64,000 nt of DNA from Symsagittifera roscoffensis (GCF_963678635.1 NC_087069.1:18574660-18638659); one strand, 5' to 3'; shown: positions 12,901 to 27,900, numbered from the stretch's first letter. Numbers and translations: made by a program. The notes: generated by a model not told the origin, from the letters alone.

Positions 12901-15900
12901 AATTGGCTTCGCATTTTAATTGATTATGATGTTCTATCTACGGTCAAATTCCGGAATCAGTTTGAATACTGATTTTATAAACTTCCGCCGGAACTTGTTG
13001 AGCGTTGGTTGGGCTGCTTGTCCAGCAATCACACGATTGTTGGTTCGAAAATTGATCGTCGTGCATCAAGTTGCCATATAAGCTCAGTAAGTTTAGCTGA
13101 AGCTCAGGTTGGTTAAATTAATTAAGCTTCTGCGATTTAAAAGGTTTTTTTTGTGATTTTAGGAGCTTCTGAATCACCAGCCTGAAATAGACGACATGCA
13201 TTTACGAGCCGAATTCCTTGTGCAGAAAATGCCTGTGGAAAAGGACGAAGTCGAATCACGAAGAGGCGAAGTAGTTCACGGCATGCAAAAACTACGCAAC
13301 TTATCAATCGAGGCCAAAAAGAAGATCGAAAGTGCCAGACAGATCCAGAACTTTCTGAAAGATTCGGACGAGATGGTTGACTTTCTGAAGGAGAAAAAGG
13401 CTCAGACACCTCTGGATAATTTCGGAGATGAATTGGAGGAGACCAAAGCGCTGATGAGACGACATCAGAATGTGGAGAGGGATCTAGTCGCCATCAGCGG
13501 AGGGGTTGGTTCCCGTTTTATGCAGTTATTTAAAGTATGTTTTCGTTTTATGTAATCATCTTTTTCTGCATCAATGATAAAATTTTGGCAATGGACTTTC
13601 GGCGAAATCTAAAACCAAATTCTAAGATACAATTTGCGTATTTGACGTCGAACTGTTATGATTTTTTTTTATCGCCTGATAAGGGTTCAAAAATCTAATA
13701 AACCACAACAACTATTTCGTGAGCGATTGAAGTGACCAAGGTCATGGTTATTGCCAGAAACTCTTTTTAAAATTGCGTAACTTTTTGTCATAGTTGGGAA
13801 AAAGTTCGATCGTTTTACAGTTCAATTGATAACTCGAGTTGCTTATTTGATTGAGTTAAAATTCATATTTCAAAAGCACTTCTGTGAGATATCTTCAGTT
13901 CTAAGCTTGAAATTTTCCTGGAAAAATTACCTCTTTAGGACTCTGTTCGAAAAAAAGTTAATGTTATTCTCGCTTGCATTTTTGAGCCTCCAAATTATTT
14001 GACAATGAAATCAGAAAGTAATTGAGAAGAAAAAATGAAGATTATTGAAAACAATCTTTGTTCAGGTGAACGAACTGTGTCACACAGCCGATGTGTTGTC
14101 ATCCGAACAGCCCAACTTCGAGTCGGAAATCCTGATTCGGAAGGCCAAAATAGAAGATCAGTGGGACACCCTCAGAGACACTTCCGGTCTGCTTGTTTCT
14201 TCATTCCACCCACAAACTCACAACTCTCGGGTTTTTTAAGCAAAATCAAACCTTAAAAATTTGCCACTAAATAAGGTAGCAAAACATAGTTTGAGATAAC
14301 ATAATTTGAGTAATTTAAGGTAGCGAAACATAATTTTTTCGTCAACCAAAATGATTTTGTGAGCTTTCTTACAACTCTACAACAATTCTCTCGTCACTTT
14401 TTGGCACTTTTCATATTACGTCGTATCGAAGGTTTGTTCATCGCTACACTGCTAATTTGAGAAATGATCAAGCTGACGCGTTTCTTTAGACGAACGAAGA
14501 CGTAAGCTGAAGCTGCAATTTGATTGGTTCACACTTCTTTTCACCCATGACTCATGCGTTGATTGGCTAAGGGACAAGACTAGAGAAGTGGAAGATGAGT
14601 CATTGCCGAGTAGTAGCCCAGAAGAAGCGCTGGAGTTATTGAACAATTTGCAAAATGTTCACGCGGTTAGTTAGTTTTATTTTAATTTTATATATTTGCG
14701 GCCCATAACGGACAACCCATTATGATTTCATGGCCCATCATTGACACTCCTTTGTGGAATTTTGGCTTATCATAGACAGTCCATTATGGAACTATGACGC
14801 ATCTTAGAAAGTTTTCAATGGAAAATTGACCATCATAGACTGTGGAACAAGGATACACGAAAAGACAAAATGATATCTAATCAACCATATTTTGATATCT
14901 AATCAACCATCTAATCAACCCCTGGTTACAAAATCATTCCTAATGATAGTGAACCCCCCAGTATGTGGAAGGACTCTTTTTTGAAGATGTTGTTAATTTA
15001 GCGTGAGTTTGCGACTGAGAAGAATGAGATTGTGAAGTGTACTGATTTGGCCAATCAGATGCTGGAGGCAGATCACCCTAACAAGGATGAAATCACCAAA
15101 ATGGTAGGTGAAGTTTAAAGTTAACACTACTTGGCAACAAAATATAGCTTTTTCACTATATAGCCTTCCAGCCTATAGTAACTTAAAAATGTAGCCCCGC
15201 TACAGAACGATTTTTATACTATGGGGTGGGGGCTATAATTTATGTGGGTATGAGGTAAATATAATTGGAGCAAACCAAAATTGAATGAATTTGATTAAAA
15301 TTTAAATGAATTGTAGGTATTTCGTGGATGGTATTTTTTGTAGAACTCATAGTAAAGTAAAAAAGAAATACATCAATAATAAGGTGAATCACCAATCATA
15401 TCGAAGCTGTTTTTTGTATGGAGCCGCAGTTGTTCCGACCACTGACAGTTGTGTTTTAGTTTTTTTGTTTTCCACGCAAAATTAGGTACAACAAACAATA
15501 ATCAGACTGGGTTGAATGATAAATCATATTGAAAACTTTTCAGTCGTGATTCGAACTTTTTAAATTTTTTTAAAAAATTCCAAAATTTCGAGAAAAATTG
15601 GCTTGAAACTTTTGATTTTTCTGCTATTTTCGAGCGAGTAAAGCGATCGAATAATGTTCGTTATGTAAAAAAATTAGCAATTTAGGTTAAAAATTAATAT
15701 TTTTATTGAGAGAAAAAATTGTTGTGGATGCTTTATAGACCGCTTCATTGGGAAAAAATTGTTTGAAAAAAAAACTAAATTTTCAGTGGAAAAAATTGAA
15801 TTAAAGAATCCAAAAACTTCTTGAAAAAATTTTTCAATATTTTTGTTTCTTTTTTTTTGAAGAGTTTGCGCGTGCATTGAGAAAAACTAGAAAAAAATTT

Positions 15901-18900
15901 TACTTGTATTTTTATAGACAAGAAATAAAAAATGATTTCATAGAAATCACTCGACAGGCAGCAATGCCGTTTGCTTTTATCTCGAGTGAATCAGTGTTAA
16001 TGCATTCAGAAAAGTATTATTTGTACTTGACACTTTAAGACGATTTTTAATGATCATTAATTTCATGAATGTCCCATAACTTGTTCCCATTGCTTAATGT
16101 ATATTAGTTGAATGAGCGTTAAAAAATTGTTTTTTTTAGCGTGACATGTTGATCTCTATGTGTGATTCCCTGGAGCAGTTTCTGACAGAGAGAAAAGTCA
16201 AATACCAACAGTGTGGGGACTATCTTCAGCTGAAGTTAGACATAGGGCAGTGCGAAGCATCTCTCAAGAAGTTCGATGTAAGTGGGTCTGGGTTCGAATC
16301 CTGTTGTCTTCGAGGTTTTGTTCAAAGTTTCTGATCTTTTTACAAGACATATGCGACAGTATTTTAAAGTCGGAACCAGGTGTTTTACTCTGATATCAAA
16401 AATTGTTTACTGTAGGTGTGATATAGAAATTCCATACCACAATAAGTTTTTTGAATCATGTAAAGCAACACAAAATAGATTTTTGAACAAAATAGTTCGA
16501 AAAAATTGGACAAGCGAAAGTAAATGTTTTCGAATCAGACGCGGATCTAGGTTTTCTCTCGGGGGGATTTTCAAAAAAATTTTGAACGTTTTGTCGACCT
16601 TTTTTTAGGTCTACCAAATTGGTTTTCTGAGCTCTCCCAAATCATTGGAAAGACCCTGTTTTGGCCAAATTTTCTGCGGTTTTTTCTTTTAGAAAGTTTT
16701 TAGGGTCAGAAAAGTTTTAGGGCCAGACAGCCAAAAATAGATATCTCAAATCAGTACAAAGGGGGAGCCTTTGGGTCAGCAAGGGGTCGATTCCCCACCT
16801 CCTTCCTAAATCCGCTGGTGTTTCAAATTGATTAATTCTAAACAATTTGCAAAGGTCTAGATTTATCGTTCGTTTCATGTTTTCATTTGAAGTTTGTGAG
16901 TTATGAATTTTTCTTATCACATAAATGTTGTGACTCCCATCCTGTGAGCGTCGTTGAAACGCGCTTTCGCTAAGATGTTTTTTTGTTCGAAAACTTTCTC
17001 ATTTGGTTTTTTTGAGGACGAGAGAGAGAGTTTTTTATTTTGCCAAATTTGGCCTAAATTAGTGAGCGTGCAGCAATTTTGTATTCAAAAGCAAAGTGCA
17101 ATGAGTTCGAATGAAACTAATTCAGTTTTTATTAGGAATATTTATCATTTATCTTCACGGGAAAAGACCATCGTATAAGCTGCGCAGCTTATCAAGGAGA
17201 ACTGTTGTTCTGACCCTGCTTAGTAAATACCTGCAATTTTTTGTTAGTTTTCTTGGCTGGTAATGTTGCCTCATCCTCAAGCAGCGAGCAAGGATGGTAA
17301 TGGTAGGCCTCGAACATCCGACCTTTCTATTAAGAAGCGGAGACCTAACCACTTCACCGCCGCTCCCCTATGTTTTTAAAAGTGAATACCTTTCTATGGG
17401 CGTTTTTCAGGCGGTTATGGAGAGCGAAGACTTGGGGGACTTCGTAGATGCCACAGAGGGACTCATTCTGAAGTTGGAGTCCCACTTCCAGTCCAAATTC
17501 GCCCCTCAGAAGGAGATCGCATTCCAGCTGTGCAAAATAAGCAGCGAGATGGTTGACAGTGAACACTATGAAGCAGAAAATATCGAGCAACTGAGCAATT
17601 CAGTACGTAATAAAGGAAGTTTTGGATCGCTTTAACTATATCCCCCTTTTGCAAGGTACTCTAGTGGAAAAAATAGTTACAGAGATCAGAAATTTTAAAA
17701 ACTTCTTTGTTTGAATAGCTTTATCTAAGTTTTGATCTTTTACGCTTGTCTCTTGGAATTAGTTGTGCTCTCTTGATTGAGTCCAAATACTACAAAATGT
17801 TGCCAAAATCACCTCTTTAGAAAAAAATCTGAGTTTGAGAAAATATTATTACTAGAAAGTTTGAGAACTTGAAAGTCTTGAGGTTTCATTAATTTCTAGA
17901 AAATTGTTTTGCATATTTTTTATATAAAATTCCTGAGCCTATGTTTTGATTTATTTGACTCCTAAATTAATTTTTGCTTTAAACCGACAGATGTTGTCAG
18001 AATTTATTTTTGATTTTGTTTTCTTCAATAATTTCAATTACGCGTTTTAAAATAATTTTAATTATTTTAAAATTGTTTTCAGTTTGAAAACATGAATCAT
18101 TTGTTTTCCTTGTTGTTCTAGCTGTCGGAGTTGTGTGACCAGGTACATGCCAGATACATCTCCCTCAGGAAGAGACTGGACTTCTCCCTGCAGTTCCACC
18201 TGTTCTCCAGAGATGCAGACGAGTACCTCCGCTGGATAGCCGACAGACTACGACTCATCAAAAACGACCAGGTAAATGTCATCATGTGCATTTTGTATCG
18301 ACTTCGGTCGACCAAAACTTTTACTATATATGATTATGATCTTTATTATGATTATTCTGATTATGATTATGATTATTATGATTAATATGATTATTATGAG
18401 AATTATAATAATTATTATAAATTGTGCTTGTATTTAGTCGTACAAGAGCCGTGGTGACTTGACTACAAGTGTGCAATCTGTGAAGGCTATGGAGGCTGAA
18501 GTGCACATGTACGAGGAGAAGATAGAACAGGTGTGCAAATTGGGCAGAGAACTAGTAGACGATGAGGGCGCCCAGAATGACGAGTGAGTTGATGTGTTTT
18601 AGTTTTCGGACCAAGTTAACATCCTCCCCCCAAAGCCGGTTGACAGGGGGGGGGGGGATGGGGGGTGAGGATGTTAAATTGGTTCTAAGTTGGATTTTTC
18701 AGCCAATCAGAATCGAGCATTTTACATGCAGCGCTCAGCAAACTTGATGCGAATTAAATGCTGGGGTGGAAGATCTTAACTTGGTCTTGCTGAGGGGGAG
18801 AATGTTAACTTGATCCTCGTTTTCAAATTTCAACCTTAATTGATTATTTTCAAATGTTTGTTTTTTCTTTTTTTTTGTATTTGTCTTACCATTAAATATA

Positions 18901-21900
18901 TGATCCATTTTTTGGAAATTATTTCTGGAAAAGCTACCGGTACAACTCTCGACAACAAAGCAGCAATTCGCAAAAACGACAACTCGCAAATTTTTGATTT
19001 AGTCTATAACGAGGCTTTGGCGAGTAGTGACCACTTTTTAAGCTGCACTCAATTTTAGCAGCAGTAATATTGTGCTTGTGAATCAGAGTTTCCCGAAGTT
19101 TTATTTTACGATTTTCTGAAGATAAGTTGAATTGGTTACTTGTTTTTTTTGCGAATTTTCGCTTTCCGTAGAATTTACGAGCTGCCTAGTTCGCGAGTTG
19201 TCGTATAACAGGTTTGATCAATTGCGAATAAAATGTTTGAATTGATTTTTGTGAGGTTTTACATAGTGCTCAAAATTCCCACAAAAATATTGCCACTCCT
19301 GCGCCAGCGTTTCTCATAATAACGTTGCAACTGATTACGTCTCAAATGGCATAATTCCCAAATGGCATAAAAATGAAATATTTCCCAAATGGCATAAATT
19401 TCATGCAACAGTTGCTTTGGAAAAATCGAGAACAGATTTTTCGTGAACAATGTGAGAAAAATAGTCAAATTGTCAATTCAAATGTTGATTGACATTTTAT
19501 CGTGAAAAACTTGTAGAACTTTTTATCAAAAGCAAGAAGCATAAGCTTGTGGTTATTAATAAGCTTCTTGTGGTCAAATTTTTTTGGCAAACCTGTGGCT
19601 TAAATTTGTTTGGAAGCAATTAATTCCAAATCTTGTTCACATGCTTTCGTTCCTGACAAAATGTTAGAGTTAGAAATTGATAGAAAACGTTTAAATTACA
19701 ATGAAAACTTGAAATTTATGCCATTTGGGAAAAGTTTCCATTTTTATGCCATTTGGGAATTATGCCATTTGGGAAGTTACCGTTGCAACTTATCATAGGA
19801 AATAATTTCCTCGATAATTATGCATAACAAGACCTCGAAAAAAGTTCTGTGAAATGTTTTAAAAAATCAACTGTTCGTCATTTTTTTAATATATTTTTTT
19901 GTTGTTTGACAAAAATGCTTATTTTTTTAACAAAGTGCTAAGCAAGCTGATTAAATTTCACTAAAATTTTAGTGGAGACACGAATATTTCCAAGAAACAT
20001 TTTTTCGTGAAATAATTTTAAGAAATATTTACAATTAAAAATGATTATTCGCTGTTTTTACTTTCAATATTTTTACCACAGTTCTCTTTCATTTGCTAAA
20101 GATAAATTGAATTACGCTCTCTAATAGCAAACAACTCAATCGAGCAAAAAAGACAATCATGGCTATTGATTTCAAGGGGAAATTTTTTTTTTAAATTCCC
20201 AGCGGAATAAATAAATTATCTTTTGATCAAGTTTTCGCACATTGGTATAGTTTTATCAAACAATGTCAACTATATAAGATTCTAAAAATTCAAAGAGCTT
20301 GAAGGCGATAGTTTCTAATTTGAAACTCATAGCTTGAAGTTTCAAAAATAACATTCATTTAGTTCGATTGTTTTATTTATTATTTGGATTTTCAAAGAAA
20401 GTTACGAAATGCTTATGCTCTTTCTGTTCAGATGAAGTTTGAATTTGTAACAAGCCATTGCTTAAGGATTTTTATATTCATCTGAAAGCGAGTGATACTT
20501 TGATCTCAAAATTTGGAAGTATTTTTCAGCGGCGACAATGTTTTTGAACATAACAACGTTTCAAAAAATGCCTATTTGACCAATTTGGAATAATCAACGC
20601 ACCATAATTTTTTGATGGAACAAACATAAAAAAGAAAAATCAGTTGCAAGTAAATTGCCCGATACTTTTCAATTGCTCGATAAAAATAATTTCTCCAGAA
20701 ACAATTTAAGCCTTGAAAAATCTGCAAGCCGGCCAAAATGAACATTCTCGTGCATAGATCAAAATGAGAACATTTGCTCACAGATCAATCAAAAAAAAAT
20801 TGAAGAAAAAATACCAACAACTGTAGACACGAATTTATGTACAATAGGCTAAGTTCTCAGAACAAACCGTTATTACCTAGATAAGAATTTCGGGGTGCAT
20901 GAACAAATCATCGTATTTTCTTCTCAATTTTTGGGTCAAACTTTTGACCTGAAACTTGACGGGACAGCAAAACGGATTGAGCAACTATAAAAACAAAAAC
21001 GTGCAAAAGTTTTATTAGCAAAGAAGCGTATTTATCTGTTTTTTGAGCAAAATATTGTGAATATATATTGATAAGTTAGTTAATAGAGCATCAGGAAGAG
21101 TAAACAATTTTCATTTTATGAGTTCAATTAGGATGTTCAGACTCTGCATTAGCAACGGCTTATCATCCCGGCTATAATCTTGGTTCTCTTTCAATTTCTC
21201 CAGAACTCCCAGAAGTTGTTCGCGCTCCTTGCACACACTCTTACTTTGTTCATGCTTTTCCACGATTTGTGACAAACACCAAGAAGCCGGGAACTTCACA
21301 TCGGCACTTGTGGACTCGTTTTCTAAAACTTGGATGAGAGTTTCGACGCCTTTTGAATCTAGAACACTTTGAACTGATTGGTTTGGGATCTTGAAGATCA
21401 GCAACCCAAGAGTTCTCGCCGCTGCTACTTTACATTTAGGGTGTTTATGGTTCAATAAGTCTAGTAGAATTTCGACGCAGTCCTGTTTAACGGCATCTAG
21501 GGCAAACTCTTCTGATTGGTTAATAAAGTTACCCAATCCGAGACTAGCTTTACTTCTCGTCACTGCATCGCTATCAGATTCCATAATGTCGAAGTACAAC
21601 ACAAGGCCATCTTCGTTGTAGAACATTCTAGAAGCTTCCTGATTGGACAGTGAATTGGACAATGACGTTACAAGAAGTCTTCGGATTACGTCATCGTCTT
21701 CGGTTCGGATGGTCTGCATGACCAATGACACGCCATCGTAATCGATAAATGACGTAATACCGATATCGATTCCGCGAGTTACAGTCGCCATGATAGCAGC
21801 CGAATACTTTCGAACAGTTCGGCTGGGAGAATTCATAAGTTTCAAAATTTCGATTACGATTCCATCTTTGACTAAGTTTAGGGATGCCACTTCGTCATCG

Positions 21901-24900
21901 CGACATGAATCGAAAATTGATTGAATGAGAGTTTCTAATTCTTGTGAAGGTGTGAAGTCTTGGCTCAACTCACGCAGTTTCTCGACTGAACCTATTTCGG
22001 GGTCAATTTCTTCGTCTAGATCGATGTTTTTGCTCATGTTGAAAACCATTGTGGGCGATAGACACCTTAAATATATTAAGATATCACCATAAGAGATTTT
22101 TGAAGGGGGGTTTAAATTAACAACAGCCGTTTTCAGAACCATTTTATACTTGAATTGTTTACCTTTAACGGATATTATGAATAGAGGAAATCATCAGTTA
22201 ATCATGAAATATAATTAAACCATGGTAACCACGCTAAACAAAAGAAGCAGCATACATTTTTTTTCTGTGGAAACTAATTTTGGTTCTCGGGGAGAAAAAT
22301 GACCTATAAAGACATTTTGTTGGAATACATTCTAGAAAAACTGAAAAAAAAAACAGGGATCAAGTTAACATCTTCCCCCACAAATAGACCAAGTTAAGAT
22401 CCTCCACCCCAGCGTTCATTTTAATTTGAATCTACTTAAGCGCTGCATATAAAATGCTCTATTCTGATTGGCCAAAAATTCGAACTCAGAACCAAGTTAA
22501 CATCCTCCACCCTAAACGGATTTGGGGGGGAGGATGTTAACTTGGTCCAAAAACAAAATCTATTTTCAAAGAATTATTATCGTGCAACAAGTTTTGTGTT
22601 GCTTGCACGGCAGCTGAAAGTGAACTTTTGCTGACATATAGGATATTCATAAGAAATTAAATCAATCAACAAAAAAATATACAGATTTACTGTCTCCAAA
22701 ACTTACGCCTGCTGTTTTTCCTTGAGCATTCTCAACAGCCACCGAACATTTCCTCTGACGTCCAGTTTTTCCACCAGGAAGTCCTGCTCGACCAAAATAA
22801 TGGTCTCAATTGTTTCCGCAAAATTAACCCCCAAAAGAAATTTTAAAACGTTTTCGTTTTCACAAGCCATGTAAACTAAACATGACACACAGTTAATGAT
22901 CGTCTCCAGTGATAATTTTTCCTTAAAGACGTTCAAAAAATGAGTCATTGCTTTGAATGCCTCTTGGTCGACATAAAAAGTTCTGGACTCTGGAACTTTC
23001 GACAGAATTATATCCATAGCGCACGGTGCATTTGACCGACAATCTTTTTGGTCGAGTTGGATCATTTCAAGTAAACCTCGACACACGCCGCGGCTAAACG
23101 CCTCATATGCGGTTTCGGCTAATTCGTTCATTAGGTTAATCAACACAATTGTTGAGATTCCCCGAACTGGCGGAGCTTCTTTTGAGTTGTTTATAACAGT
23201 AACTAAAAATTTAACAGCGCCCTCAGTTACTAAAACACTTTTAGCGCTCGAGTTTGTACTAATGTTCGCCAAGATAGCAACATACCACTTTCGACAAACG
23301 TTGTCAGCTTCAGAACTGAACCAAAAGTTTAGAATTTTGGGTATAATTCCTAATTCTGTCAACAAAATTTTCCCATTTTCTAGACCACAAGTAACGTTAA
23401 CTAAAACGCCCAAACAGCGCTGCTTCAAATCGGTTTGTAAGTTTTCGTTTTCGAGAAGTTTCAAAATCAAATGAATGACATTTTGGTTCATTAAGGCCTC
23501 GCTCAATGTGATATTTCGTTTTGTTTTGTTGTCGATTTCTCGAAGAATTTTGCGGAGTTCGTCGGAGCTTCCATCATTGGTGCAAATTATGAATTTGTCG
23601 ACTAAAGCAGAAGCTAATTTTTCGGAAGTAACGGCCATTGTTTTCAATGAATAAAACTGAATGAATTAATTGATTACAAAACTATTGTAGAGTACAGCAT
23701 AAATTTAAAACATGTTATGATGGACTTTCGTTATACTCGTTTTTTATTCAATAGTAGCTACGTTTCTTTATTGTAATTTTCTTGCAGCATGACTTATGGT
23801 ATCAAAAATACGCATTTTTTCTCTTAAAGTGGCTTACAAAAAGACTTTTCAATCGGATGGTCGAGAGTAGAAAAAAAAAACACTTCTACGTTCAATCTGC
23901 AGTATCAAGTATGGCTTGATGTTTTTACAGTTTCACAGTGAAAAGCCTGATCCAAATACTAATTACTTAAGCTGTGAAGTACCTGCAAGCACTCATTTTA
24001 CAAATTGTAGCGCACGTGCAATTATCAAACAAACAACCATCAAAGCAATTGTCACGGCTGGGCTCTTGGTTCTTTTCCACCAGCATCCCACCATAATAAA
24101 GTTTTAATTTTTAAAAAAAAAAACAACTTGTACGTTGTGATAAACTAAGGAAAATTTGCATACCCGTACTGTAGTTCCATAAATATTATTCGATTATATT
24201 AGATTTCAATATTAAAAAAATTGATTATAATCGATTAAAAATGTTAACAATGGATTATAATTTAGTATTTGTCAAATCTAAACAAGCCAATTTTATCAAT
24301 TAAAATCAATTATTGTTCCGACTTTCGATACTAAAGTAACGGAATATTTGTGCTCGGGGTGGGTTTTTTTTTTCTTCAGACAAATTTCGACTTTTTAACT
24401 AGCCATTTTTGACGGAATTTTTTTTATATCATTCAAAAGGTATTGTTGTCCTGAGCTCAAATTTGAAAAGATATTTTACCTGTGATCATTTTCCGTAAGG
24501 TTATGGGGGTTTAAAGATTGCCATTTTGGCCAATTTGGGACAATTAACGCGCGATATATTTCGCGCTATTAACGCGTAAGCGGAGATTTGGTGGCAGGAC
24601 AATCTACCCTATTCCAAACTACCCTATACCATTCTACCCTATGCCATTTTACCCTACATACCAATCTACCCTATACCAATCTGCAGGTGGGGGGGGGGGA
24701 AAGGAAAAAGAGCCGGTGGAGTTAACTGGTGGGGGGGGGGGGGCTTAGGGGTTAAACTAGGGGTGGCGGTAAAATGGGGGTTAAACTGGGGGGGGGGGGG
24801 GGGGGTTGGTGGGGTTTAACTGAAACTGAAGGGGGTTAACTGTGTGGGGATGGGGGTGGGGGTGGTGTTGGGGGGTTTGGGAACTGTGTTGCAGGAAGGG

Positions 24901-27900
24901 TGAATTTGTACGGAAAAAAATTACACAAACATGGCAATACAAATTCTAGTAGGCTATAAGTATAGCAGAATTTTTTTTGAAAATCTTGCAAATATTTTTG
25001 CAAAAAGATTATACAGATAATAAATTTATAATTATAATTTGTAACAATTATAGATTATAATAAGTTATAATTCACTATAAAGGGTTTTATTGGATTGAGT
25101 TTTTATGGAAATGATCTGTTTTAATGACAATATAACATTTTCATGGTCTAAGTTTGCAACAATAATGAATTGTAAGGACATTTTGGACAAAATTTTCCTA
25201 TTGTTATCGATTTTTATCCATGAAATTCTGAAGCGGGTGGCAAGCAAACTAACTATTATGAGCTCATTTGTTTTTCATATCTTATATCACAAGATGAAGC
25301 GTTCAGCCATAATAATAATACGTAAGATAACAAAAACAACTCGCAAAAATTGAAACGTTGGGGGGTGGTGGAAAAAGGCCAAAACTTGTTCGACCCCACC
25401 TCCACCCCACATTTTTAATTTTAAACTTCCATAGCTTTGTAATGTGTTTTTGCGGCGCAATGCGCAATATTAAGTATGATGAAGATGCAAAGCATGAACA
25501 ATATTCCAATTCACATAATAATTTTAGCTTGCTGAGTATCAAAATTTTAAGAGGACAAAAAATTCAAAAACTAACAAATGAAACATAATAATTTATCTGG
25601 AGAAAAAATGCTCCAAAAACAAATGTTCCCTCACTGTCTCAGAACAAAAACTATAAAATTTTATGCATTTTTATGAATGTTAGACTTCGAGTTATAGAAA
25701 GCACTAAAATGTGTAGTAATCAAATATTGTATAATCAAATATAATTGTTGTTTTTAACCCACCTTTTGTTTCTCCGGGTTGGTTTTGTTTCTCCAAACAA
25801 ATTCAACCTTTTAACTAACCCTTCTTGGCGAAATATTTCTATCGTTCGAAAGATATTGTTGTCTTGAGCTCAAAAAGATATTTAATCTCAAACCATTTTC
25901 CGTAGAGTTATGGTGTTGTGAAGATTGCCACTATGACCAACTTGGGATAACAAACTTGGTCGACATAAAAAGTTCTGGACTCTGGAACTTTCGACAGAAT
26001 TATATCCATAGCGCACGGTGCATTTGACCGACAATCTTTTTGGTCGAGTTGGATCATTTCAAGTAAACCTCGACACACGCCGCGGCTAAACGCCTCATAT
26101 GCGGTTTCGGCTAATTCGTTCATTAGGTTAATCAACACAATTGTTGAGATTCCCCGAACTGGCGGAGCTTCTTTTGAGTTGTTTATAACAGTAACTAAAA
26201 ATTTAACAGCGCCCTCAGTTACTAAAACACTTTTAGCGCTCGAGTTTGTACTAATGTTCGCCAAGATAGCAACATACCACTTTCGACAAACGTTGTCAGC
26301 TTCAGAACTGAACCAAAAGTTTAGAATTTTGGGTATAATTCCTAATTCTGTCAACAAAATTTTCCCATTTTCTAGACCACAAGTAACGTTAACTAAAACG
26401 CCCAAACAGCGCTGCTTCAAATCGGTTTGTAAGTTTTCGTTTTCGAGAAGTTTCAAAATCAAATGAATGACATTTTGGTTCATTAAGGCCTCGCTCAATG
26501 TGATATTTCGTTTTGTTTTGTTGTCGATTTCTCGAAGAATTTTGCGCAGTTCGTCGGAGCTTCCATCATTGGTGCAAATTATGAATTTGTCGACTAAAGC
26601 AGAAGCTAATTTTTCGGAAGTAACGGCCATTGTTTTCAATGAATAAAACTGAATGAATTAATTGATTACAAAACTATTGTAGAGTACAGCATAAATTTAA
26701 AACATGTTATGATGGACTTTCGTTATACTCGTTTTTTATTCAATAGTAGCTACGTTTCTTTATTGTAATTTTCTTGCAGCATGACTTATGGTATCAAAAA
26801 TACGCATTTTTTCTCTTAAAGTGGCTTACAAAAAGACTTTTCAATCGGATGGTCGAGAGTAGAAAAAAAAACACTTCTACGTTCAATCTGCAGTATCAAG
26901 TATGGCTTGATGTTTTTACAGTTTCACAGTGAAAAGCCTGATCCAAATACTAATTACTTAAGCTGTGAAGTACCTGCAAGCACTCATTTTACAAATTGTA
27001 GCGCACGTGCAATTATCAAACAAACAACCATCAAAGCAATTGTCACGGCTGGGCTCTTGGTTCTTTTCCACCAGCATCCCACCATAATAAAGTTTTAATT
27101 TTTAAAAAAAAAAACAACTTGTACGTTGTGATAAACTAAGGAAAATTTGCATACCCGTACTGTAGTTCCATAAATATTATTCGATTATATTAGATTTCAA
27201 TATTAAAAAAATTGATTATAATCGATTAAAAATGTTAACAATGGATTATAATTTAGTATTTGTCAAATCTAAACAAGCCAAATTTATCAATTAAAATCAA
27301 TTATTGTTCCGACTTTCGATACTAAAGTAACGGAATATTTGTGCTCGGGGTGGGTTTTTTTTTTCTTCAGACAAATTTCGACTTTTTAACTAGCCATTTT
27401 TGACGGAATTTTTTTTATATCATTCAAAAGGTATTGTTGTCCTGAGCTCAAATTTGAAAAGATATTTTACCTGTGATCATTTTCCGTAAGGTTATGGGGG
27501 TTTAAAGATTGCCATTTTGGCCAATTTGGGACAATTAACGCGCGATATATTTCGCGCTATTAACGCGTAAGCGGAGATTTGGTGGCAGGACAATCTACCC
27601 TATTCCAAACTACCCTATACCATTCTACCCTATGCCATTTTACCCTACATACCAATCTACCCTATACCAATCTACCCTATAATAATCTACCCTATACTAA
27701 TCTGCCCTATATACCATAATGAGGTATCATAATTTAATCTTTCAAAGTCCTAATTAGAATCGGAAAGATACAGCACGTGTTAATTCATTTGAGTCTAAAT
27801 TTTTGGACTCAATTTGAGTCTTTCACTTAAGGAAATTGTTCTAAAGACTAAATCGCAATTCGAGTCTCAAAATTTGAAATTTATTTCAATTAACAAGTTT

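Larger units (their letters stand above)
16278..17410 (+). other. Spectrin intron 10 with MITE and SINE
   Basis: This 1.1 kb intron holds a hAT MITE (16536-16820) and a minus-strand tRNA-derived SINE (about 17145-17368). These are annotated separately. The remaining sequence shows nothing recognisable. Confidence 0.6.
22963..25954. repeat. Segmental duplication, unit 1 (blocks A and B)
   Basis: Block A (22963-24682) reappears at 25955-27673 and block B (24683-25950) at 29093-30351. In this unit A and B are joined directly. The 1.4 kb that separates them in unit 2 is absent. The differences seen are a synonymous G/C in the ARM gene (about 23547), one T/A near 24293 and homopolymer lengths. 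Confidence 0.9.

Noticed and set aside
16285..16305. GGGTTCGAATCCTG as a tRNA T-arm
   Set aside because: A perfect B-box word, but no A box, anticodon arm or acceptor stem surrounds it, since the preceding bases are a spectrin exon.
27600..27710. CTACCCTATA repeats as an interstitial telomere or a CRISPR array
   Set aside because: The array is 15-bp units without spacers. It occurs as matched inverted arms with a target duplication, so it is a transposon end.
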